Source of the DNA: Clostridia bacterium | Lineage (GTDB): Bacteria; Bacillota; Clostridia; Oscillospirales; Acutalibacteraceae | DNA length: 38,317 nucleotides | Assembly: GCA_017631795.1 (NCBI GenBank) | Contig: JAGBSO010000024.1 | Coordinates: 1 to 38,317 of the forward strand | Reading direction: 5' to 3' | In this document: positions 32,225 to 38,317 of the stretch, one piece after another | How the letters are laid out: each line of letters begins with the position of its first letter | Numbering within the stretch: the first letter of the stretch is position 1 | Made by a program: the position numbers and the translations under genes | Notes under the pieces: generated by a model | What the model saw: the letters and a program-made list of their open reading frames with translations, nothing else | Told to the model about the DNA's origin: nothing | Database searches by the model: none

Positions 32225-34765
32225 TTATTTTGATAAAAATTTGAGTGCGGCAAAAGATAACGCGAATGATGCAATTCTCATGATTATGATATAAGCATTT
32301 CCGATTACGGTAACTGAGCCGAGGAATGCGGGTGCTATGATAAGAATTGCACAGATTGCAGAGAGAATGTATATAACAAACGGCAGAATATTTATGATTT
32401 TATTCAGGGTGAAAGCATTTCTTACAAGCCCTGAAAGTGCTGTTATGCTTCCGTCTGTGAAGACTTCTGCCGGAAGTGCTGATTCTGTTCTGGAGCTTTT
32501 ATCCATGAAATATGCAGCTTCTGCATCATCTGTTTCTATTACAGATTCTTCAGGGATTTTACATTTTTTTGCAATATATGCGGCAGTGATATTCGGGTCT
32601 GATGAATGTATCACGATTTTTATATCGTTTGATGTCAGATATTTGAAGAATGCCGCAACATTTCTTCTTATGTGATAGCTCACAATCAGAAGCATTGTGA
32701 ATCTGCCGTCCATTGCGAAATAAAGGAGTTTTCTGTCGCCTGTCAGGAATTTTTCCTCATAGTTATCATCGGGGATATAAATTCCGTTTTCTTCAAGAAA
32801 ACTTCTGCTGCCCAGAAATACAGTGCTGTTTTCAACAACGGCTTTTATGCCTTTGTGTGAAGAAATTTCAACACTGTGTGCATTCGGTACATCATCTTCA
32901 CTCTGGTCTGTCACCTGTTTCATTATTTCCGAAAGAGGTGAAAGTCCCGCATTTATGGCTGCGGCACAGTAAAGGGTTGCTTTCTTCGGATCTGTATGCC
33001 CGAAAGCCTTGACACCGTGAATGGAGCATGCTGATTTTTCTGTTATATCTGATGTGCTGAATACAACAGCTTTTGTCTCTGTGAGAGAAGTTGCACATCT
33101 GTATGAAATGAGTGATGATTTGTTTTTTGCAAGTGTGCTGTTTGTGTTGTAAAGCAGAACAGAGGCTGTTAATACATATGAAACGGGAAGACAGGATATA
33201 ATCATCGCAGTGAAAGTTGTTATTCCCGACATTGCATCTGCTGAAATGAATCCTGATGCCAGACCTGCAATGAAAGAAAATGCTGTGAGCATGATGTATA
33301 CCGCGTTCAGACCGAATGGTTTGGGGACTGCATTTGTGAGTCTGTGCATAAGACCTGTTGCAAACTGAGCATTTGTCGAATATCGCAACTGACCTTTGCC
33401 GCCTGTGATTTTTTCGCTTATAACACCGTCAATACCGCCGTCTGATGCAGTCCTGAAAACTGACACACTACCCGATGCAAACATTCCCGCAGTGAGTTTT
33501 GAGTTGTTTGATAACAGGAATTTCGGAATTGTTACTGCTGTCATTGAAAACAGTGCCGCAGGTGCAAGAATGTTTATTCCCTGAGTAATTGAAGATGGAA
33601 ACAGGAATGAAAGGATAGTCTGCAGAAGTGCTGCAAAGCAGATAAGCATAACGCCTGAATTGAGCGTTATTTTTTTCTTTGCAATATCTCTGATTCCTTC
33701 TGCTACGTCTTTTATGCAGACTGCACTGCCTGCAATCAGAAAAATCAGACTCAGAAGCGAATGCGCTGCCGCTTTACTGTTGTCAAGTGCAAAAAGAATT
33801 ATTGCAAGAATAATTCCGAGTATTGCAAGAATTCCTGATTTGATGAGTGCTGTGCGGCTGTGCTCCGTAAGAGTTTTCAGCACATTGCGGACATCGTTTT
33901 TGCTGTCTATTTCAAAAGGAGCCTCTGTTTTCTGAGCACCTTGTTCATCTGCAAGGAAATCAAAGAATCTGTTTCTTTTTTCTTCGTTTACTGCTGTTTC
34001 TTCAGGCTCGTTTTCGGGAGTTTCAGGCTCAGCTTCTTCCTGAATTGATTTTGTTACGATATCTTTCTCATCGATATCAAAAGTCTGTTTTTCTTTTTTG
34101 TCTTTTTTCTTTATGCGGAATTTCTTTTTGTCCTTTTTGTCTTCAGGTATTCTGAACAAGGGATCAAAAGCGGGGAATGTTATCTGACTTTCGGGTTCCA
34201 TACCTGCATCTTCCGCAGCAGTTCTTGCAATTGCCCTGAGTTTTTCGGACTTGCCGAATGTGGGCGGTGCACTGTTTCTGAATGCCTGATATGCCGCTGT
34301 GAACGGATCCTGTTCGTCACTTATTATCTGTCCCTCAATGGGAACAGCAATATCTTCTTCCGTGTTGTCAGACATCATGTCAGCCATTGTCTGCTGACCC
34401 TGGATTGAGCTTGTGATCACATCTTCCTGTTCGGTGGTGTCACGCAGTTCGGGCATTTCGGGAGTGAGTTCAAAACGCTGATTGTAGCTTTTTGCTTTGA
34501 AGCCCGAATCATCAGACAGAATTCTGCCTGAACGTTTTTTGAAAATCTGGTGATCTGTGGCAGGGTTGACTGTTGTGTGCGGGTCAATTTCACCGCAACG
34601 TGATTCGGTGGGAGGAGTGTTATCCTGTTTTCTGACAGGCTCAGCCACAGACCTTGTGGTGCGTTTTCTCAGCTCAGCGCCGTGCTGAGCAAGAAAATCA
34701 TCATAAGAACTGTCTTTTTTTATATTCGGTTTTTTTGTTTTTCCGCTGACTTTTTTTTCAGCCAT
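32225..34765 (-). CDS. P-type-ATPase-like membrane protein lacking catalytic motifs (pseudo-ATPase)
   Basis: The 846-residue protein has a long, mostly disordered cytoplasmic head (1-300, with a basic stretch near 211-227) and membrane segments near 308-328, 335-350, 368-390 and 396-412. A P1B-ATPase-like core follows. Pair 487-505/513-538 ends in SCLPVS (524-529) where the ion-site CPC motif would be. VVFSTSDITE (567-576) stands where VVFDKTGTLTE should be, so the phosphorylated Asp is gone. KGIKAVVENSTVFLGSRSFL (638-657) resembles the nucleotide-binding domain. VSYHIRRN (695-702) and HSSDP (720-724) replace the VADxI and TGD motifs. No GDGxND is found. Two last helices (about 790-840) complete the topology. 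An enzymatically dead, sensing or structural role is inferred. The ATG at 34765 has only a weak GGTGA. Confidence 0.78.
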   Translation of the reverse strand: MAEKKVSGKTKKPNIKKDSSYDDFLAQHGAELRKRTTRSVAEPVRKQDNTPPTESRCGEIDPHTTVNPATDHQIFKKRSGRILSDDSGFKAKSYNQRFELTPEMPELRDTTEQEDVITSSIQGQQTMADMMSDNTEEDIAVPIEGQIISDEQDPFTAAYQAFRNSAPPTFGKSEKLRAIARTAAEDAGMEPESQITFPAFDPLFRIPEDKKDKKKFRIKKKDKKEKQTFDIDEKDIVTKSIQEEAEPETPENEPEETAVNEEKRNRFFDFLADEQGAQKTEAPFEIDSKNDVRNVLKTLTEHSRTALIKSGILAILGIILAIILFALDNSKAAAHSLLSLIFLIAGSAVCIKDVAEGIRDIAKKKITLNSGVMLICFAALLQTILSFLFPSSITQGINILAPAALFSMTAVTIPKFLLSNNSKLTAGMFASGSVSVFRTASDGGIDGVISEKITGGKGQLRYSTNAQFATGLMHRLTNAVPKPFGLNAVYIMLTAFSFIAGLASGFISADAMSGITTFTAMIISCLPVSYVLTASVLLYNTNSTLAKNKSSLISYRCATSLTETKAVVFSTSDITEKSACSIHGVKAFGHTDPKKATLYCAAAINAGLSPLSEIMKQVTDQSEDDVPNAHSVEISSHKGIKAVVENSTVFLGSRSFLEENGIYIPDDNYEEKFLTGDRKLLYFAMDGRFTMLLIVSYHIRRNVAAFFKYLTSNDIKIVIHSSDPNITAAYIAKKCKIPEESVIETDDAEAAYFMDKSSRTESALPAEVFTDGSITALSGLVRNAFTLNKIINILPFVIYILSAICAILIIAPAFLGSVTVIGNAYIIIMRIASFALSFAALKFLSK

Positions 34766-34796
34766 TTATATCACCGTTTATTTTCTGAATCACTGT

Positions 34797-35633
34797 TTAT
34801 TTTCTGGTTTTTGAAGCCTCAAACATGAGAATACTTGCCGCAACAGATGCGTTGAGTGAATTTATTTTGCCTTTCATGGGAATGGAAACAACCACGTCTG
34901 CGTTTTCTTTTACAAGTCTGCCTACGCCTTTGCCCTCTGAGCCGACGATGATTGCGATAGCGCCTGACATATCTGTTTCGTAGTAGGGTTTACCGTCCAT
35001 ATCTGCGGCATAGACCCAGACGCCTTTTTCTTTCATTTCGTTTATTGCTGCTGTGATGTTTGTAACTCTTGCAACAGGCATATATTCGAGTGCACCTGCA
35101 CTTGATTTGCCCACTGTGTAGCCGAGGCCTGTGCTTCTTCTTGAAGGAATTACAACACCGTGAGCACCTGCAGCTTCTGCACTTCTGATGACAGCACCGA
35201 GATTATGGGGGTCTTCAAGACCGTCGCAGATGATGATGAAGGGAGCTTCGTTTCTCTCTTCTGCAAGAGCAAAGATATCTTCAAGTGATGAATATTCCTT
35301 TGCTGCCGCAACAAGAATCACACCCTGATGATTGCTGTGACCGCACATGAAGTCAAGTTTCTTCTGATCAACTTCTTTTACGGGGATTTTCATATCAAGG
35401 CACTGTGCAACGATAGGGGATACAGAGCCTTTCTTTTCACCTCTCTGAATCATCAGGCATTCTGCAGGTCTGCCGGCTTTGAGTGCTTCTCTGACTGCAT
35501 TTCTGCCGATGATAAGGTCGTCTCTTTCCTGTCTTTCAGGTTTTTCGGGTCTTTCGTTTCTTTCGGGTTTTTCATCCCTGTCGTGACGGGGATTCTTTCT
35601 GAATTTATTATCTTTACCGTAATTATTGTTCAT
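34797..35633 (-). CDS. rlmB: 23S rRNA (guanosine-2'-O-)-methyltransferase RlmB-like (SPOUT/TrmH family)
   Basis: The 278-residue SPOUT methyltransferase acts on 23S rRNA, or possibly tRNA, using S-adenosylmethionine. Residues 1-40 are a low-complexity Arg/Glu/Pro/Asn tail. An L30e-like RNA-binding domain (about 42-115, IIGRNAVREALKAG, HQGVI) precedes the knot: motif 1 DPHNLGAVIRSAEAAG, motif 2 IIVGSEGKGV and motif 3 IPMKGKINSLNASVAASIL. These are all intact. It has its own promoter and is the first gene of a three-gene operon, 31 bases before the next gene. A weak GGTGA precedes the ATG. Confidence 0.92.
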   Translation of the reverse strand: MNNNYGKDNKFRKNPRHDRDEKPERNERPEKPERQERDDLIIGRNAVREALKAGRPAECLMIQRGEKKGSVSPIVAQCLDMKIPVKEVDQKKLDFMCGHSNHQGVILVAAAKEYSSLEDIFALAEERNEAPFIIICDGLEDPHNLGAVIRSAEAAGAHGVVIPSRRSTGLGYTVGKSSAGALEYMPVARVTNITAAINEMKEKGVWVYAADMDGKPYYETDMSGAIAIIVGSEGKGVGRLVKENADVVVSIPMKGKINSLNASVAASILMFEASKTRK

Positions 35634-35663
35634 AAATTTTCACCATTTTTTATATAATAAAAT

Positions 35664-35692
35664 ATTATATCAAATATTAATGAATATTTCAA
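35664..35692 (-). promoter_or_regulatory. Sigma-A promoter of rlmB operon
   Basis: On the minus strand, TTGAAA (35692-35687), a 17-bp spacer and a perfect TATAAT (35669-35664) lie 30 bp before the rlmB ATG. Confidence 0.82.
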
Positions 35693-35789
35693 TAGTTCAG
35701 GGATAATTGGAAATAAAAAAGATATCCTGCGATAATTCATCGGTTAGTGACAGAAAAGTGCAGTAAATGAGCAGAATCAGCATTACAAT

Positions 35790-35822
35790 GTGACATTTTT
35801 TTTATGGTTTACGGGCTATAAT
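35790..35822 (+). promoter_or_regulatory. Candidate long-spacer promoter of spoIIE
   Basis: GTGACA (35790-35795) and a perfect TATAAT (35817-35822) are 21 bp apart, 31 bp before the chosen spoIIE start. Bacillus spoIIE also has a sigma-A promoter with about 21-bp spacing that needs Spo0A. I see no clear TGNCGAA Spo0A box, so the Spo0A link is an inference. Confidence 0.5.
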
Positions 35823-35853
35823 TGATTCAACAAACAGACTGTTGGTGAAAAAA

Positions 35854-38178
35854 ATGAATGATGTGAAAATTAAAAACATACATGACAGCGATGAGCTTAT
35901 AAGAATTGTGGTTTTTTATGCTGTCAGATACATAGTGACAGGTCTTGCGGGGTTTTTCTCTGCCTGTATATCCGTTGAAGGTCTTTCGCCTTTCGGAGTA
36001 TCATATGTGGCGTGTATTTTTCCGCCGCTGATTCCCGCTGCCGCATTCGGTGCAATACTCGGATATTTTCATATTTACGGTGTGAATGTGCTCACTCTCA
36101 GATATATTGCGGCATGTGCAGTAGCAGGGATTTTATCGTATCTTCTCAAACGGAATCTGAAAAGACGGTTTCATGTGTATTTCAGCACTCTGTCGTCGTT
36201 TTTTCCGCTTCTTGCAACAGGTCTTGTGCTGAGTATGTCAATAACCGTTTCTGCGGAAGAAGTTGTGATTTACACCGTTGAAGGTGCTATGGGCGGTATC
36301 GGTGCATGGTTTGTTGACAGATTTCTTTCAATAAAACCTGCAAAAAGATATATTTCAAGGCTTTCCGGTGCAGAAACAGCATCGGTGCTTGTTGTTTTCG
36401 GTCTTATTCTGATGTCGTTGAGCAGTTTCAATGTTTATGTTTTTTCACCCGCAGTGATTCTTGGCGTGTATGCGGTGCTTGTTGCATCTTCTTTCGGCGG
36501 TGATAAGGCAGGCGCACTTTCGGGTATAGTTGCAGGAGTTGTGCTGGGATTTGTAACGCCTGATTCATTCCTGACGGGCGGTATTGCGCTGGGCGGTCTG
36601 CTGACTGGATTTTTCGGCAGAAAAAACAGATTTTTTTCGGCACTGATTTTTGTGATAACGGTTTCGGCAACGGCTTTTGGTGCTGATGACTGGATAAGTG
36701 CGATAAATGTTATTTACAGCGTGGGTGTTGCAGCGACTGCGTTTGTTGTGACACCGAAAAAGATTGCAAAAACATACAGGAATTTCTTTGCGTTTGCTCA
36801 GGACGGTGCATTTCTTTCGGGTCAGCGGAATGTGCTTAAAATGAGACTCAGGACAGCGGCAGATGGTATGACAAATGTCACATCTTCGGTGAAAGCCGTT
36901 GCAGGGATTTACAGACGCAGAAGTGCGCCGAAAGAAGAAGATATTTACAGCAATGTCTGCAACCGTGTGTGCAGTCAGTGTCACAGTTACAGCGATTGCT
37001 GGAATACAAATTACGCATCAACCAATAAATTTTTCAGAGCTGTTGCGGATGTGCTCAGATACGGTAATGTTTCTGATTCCGAGAATCTGCCCGACGGTTT
37101 TTTTGATTTCTGCTGTAAACCTGAAACTGTTGTGAAAAACATTTCATATGAATCTGAGCGTTACAGGAATGCCATGCGTGAAACTGCAAAATTGGGCGAA
37201 ACGGTGAATATTGTGTCCGACCAATTCAGCTCTGTGGCACAGCTTCTTGATTCGTTTTCCGAATCAATGGAATCGGGAGAAGAATATGACGCCGAAAAAA
37301 CGGGCATGGTCTGCGATGTGCTTGAAAATGACAAGGGTATGCAGATTGAAAGCTGCGGTGTTTTCAGAAATGAAGACAACAGACTTTTCTGCGAGATATG
37401 TTTTGAGTCTGATGAAAAATTTGATAAAAAGCAGGTGTGCGATGCGATTTCCGAAGTGCTTTCCGTCAGCTTTGAAAATCCCGTTGTGCGTACATTGTCG
37501 GACGGAATCGTGAGTTTTACCGTTTGCGAAAAGACGAAATATACAGTGGAAACAGGCGGTTATCAGATAAGCAGTGACGGAGGGAAATGGTGCGGCGATA
37601 CATTTGACACTTTCTTTGACGGAAAAGGCAGAATGTATATGATTCTCAGCGACGGAATGGGCACGGGCAAAAAAGCTGCTGCAGATTCTGTGATGTGCAG
37701 CTCGCTGGCATCGGTGCTTCTTAAATCAGGTTATCCCGTTGACTGTATTCTGAAAATGATTAACTCTGCAATGCTTGTAAGGTCGGGCGAAGAATCACTT
37801 GCAACACTTGATATTGCGGTGCTCAATCTCTATAACGGTGATGTCAGATTCTACAAGGCAGGTGCGGCACCGTCCGTTGCCATGAGGCATCTGAAACTGT
37901 TGAAAATCCAGAAACCGTCACTTCCCGTGGGGATACTCGGAAATGTGAAATTTGAAAAAATTCCGCTCAGTCTGAGAGACGGTGATTCCCTTGTGCTTAT
38001 GAGTGACGGAGTGAGTGAAAATGCCGTGTCCATGTGGCGTGAAATCCTGAAAGATGCCGAAGATTACAAAGGAAAAGAGCTTGCGGATAAACTTGCAAAA
38101 ACAGCACATATGAATGCGGAAAAAGATAATCCCGATGATATAACGGTGGTCGTTGCAGCGATAAGAATTAATGAGTAA
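35854..38178 (+). CDS. spoIIE: Stage II sporulation protein E (PP2C-type phosphatase)
   Basis: SpoIIE dephosphorylates the anti-anti-sigma factor SpoIIAA, which releases sigma-F in the forespore, and it also takes part in polar septation. About ten N-terminal membrane helices (about 15-310) are followed by a linker with a Cys cluster (CNRVCSQCHSYSDCW). The C-terminal PP2C domain (about 560-774) keeps metal-site aspartates D582 (CGDTF), D600 (SDGMGTGKKAA) and D718 (MSDGVSE). About 775 residues, near the family length. The start is uncertain: ATG 35854 with GGTGA just upstream, or TTG 35842 / GTG 35845. A repeat begins at the stop codon. Confidence 0.95.
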   Translation: MNDVKIKNIHDSDELIRIVVFYAVRYIVTGLAGFFSACISVEGLSPFGVSYVACIFPPLIPAAAFGAILGYFHIYGVNVLTLRYIAACAVAGILSYLLKRNLKRRFHVYFSTLSSFFPLLATGLVLSMSITVSAEEVVIYTVEGAMGGIGAWFVDRFLSIKPAKRYISRLSGAETASVLVVFGLILMSLSSFNVYVFSPAVILGVYAVLVASSFGGDKAGALSGIVAGVVLGFVTPDSFLTGGIALGGLLTGFFGRKNRFFSALIFVITVSATAFGADDWISAINVIYSVGVAATAFVVTPKKIAKTYRNFFAFAQDGAFLSGQRNVLKMRLRTAADGMTNVTSSVKAVAGIYRRRSAPKEEDIYSNVCNRVCSQCHSYSDCWNTNYASTNKFFRAVADVLRYGNVSDSENLPDGFFDFCCKPETVVKNISYESERYRNAMRETAKLGETVNIVSDQFSSVAQLLDSFSESMESGEEYDAEKTGMVCDVLENDKGMQIESCGVFRNEDNRLFCEICFESDEKFDKKQVCDAISEVLSVSFENPVVRTLSDGIVSFTVCEKTKYTVETGGYQISSDGGKWCGDTFDTFFDGKGRMYMILSDGMGTGKKAAADSVMCSSLASVLLKSGYPVDCILKMINSAMLVRSGEESLATLDIAVLNLYNGDVRFYKAGAAPSVAMRHLKLLKIQKPSLPVGILGNVKFEKIPLSLRDGDSLVLMSDGVSENAVSMWREILKDAEDYKGKELADKLAKTAHMNAEKDNPDDITVVVAAIRINE

Positions 38179-38317
38179 ACAATAATTTAGCGGAGCTAAA
38201 TTATTGTAGTGGAAAATTGAAAATTGAAAGTTGAAAATGAATAGAGCGAAGCGGAATCAAGTGCGAAGCACTTCCGAAACTTTCCATTTTCCATTCTCAA
38301 CTTTCCATTTGAGCGAA
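38177..38317. repeat. Intergenic hairpin repeat after spoIIE, cut by the window edge
   Basis: It opens with AAACAATAATTTAG (38177-38190), the same end sequence as the element at 24450. ACAATAATTTAG (38179-38190) pairs perfectly with CTAAATTATTGT (38196-38207), which may also act as a terminator-like hairpin. Next come repeated GAAAATTGAAAGTTG units, a perfect hairpin AAGTGC-GAA-GCACTT (38259-38273), and a T/C-rich copy of the first part in reverse orientation. No open frame. Confidence 0.7.

Noticed and set aside
32225..34765. Pseudogene call for the P-type-ATPase-like gene
   Set aside because: The frame is open over its full length, codon use looks like its neighbours, and the predicted membrane topology is complete, so a functional but non-catalytic protein is more likely.

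Overview
The window looks like chromosome of a low-to-mid GC, spore-forming Clostridia member, most likely a gut Ruminococcaceae/Oscillospiraceae relative. The evidence is a cotJABC spore-coat operon, spoIIE, three secreted dockerin proteins, a GlgC/GlgD pair, the KtrAB potassium system, consistent AGGAGG-type ribosome sites and many textbook sigma-A promoters. No rRNA, tRNA, CRISPR array, transposase gene or phage gene was found.

Layout. 1-7.8 kb (+): an Ig-repeat/dockerin protein abutting nth, then secA, a MITE-like palindromic element, cotJA-cotJB-cotJC, and argG behind a probable ArgR operator. 7.9-10.8 kb (+): two more secreted dockerin proteins. 11.0-15.8 kb (+): a five-gene unit with one strong promoter and a strong final terminator. 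It encodes two zinc-ribbon membrane proteins, an acidic Glu/Tyr-rich protein, a VirD4/TraG-like ATPase with no conjugation genes around it, and a small anchored ectodomain protein. 15.9-24.4 kb (-): a compact eight-gene operon read from a promoter at about 24.43 kb: TIM-barrel isomerase, argH, ktrB, ktrA, parA, glgA, a second TIM-barrel isomerase and a CPBP protease. 24.4-24.8 kb: a divergent promoter region holding a multi-hairpin repeat. 24.8-31.3 kb (+): glgB-glgC-glgD, then parB-serS. 31.4-35.6 kb (-): rlmB, a large protein resembling a P-type ATPase without its catalytic aspartate, and mgtC. 35.8-38.2 kb (+): spoIIE, followed by another intergenic repeat at the window edge.

How the genes fit together. 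glgA on one strand and glgB/C/D on the other make a complete ADP-glucose glycogen synthesis set around a divergent promoter region. The chromosome-partition genes parA and parB, usually adjacent, are split across this locus: parA sits with glgA, and parB follows glgD. argG and argH complete the last two steps of arginine synthesis but lie 14 kb apart. The two most unusual loci are the 11.0-15.8 kb ATPase/zinc-ribbon operon and the pseudo-P-type-ATPase/mgtC operon. The functions of both are inferred from sequence features only.
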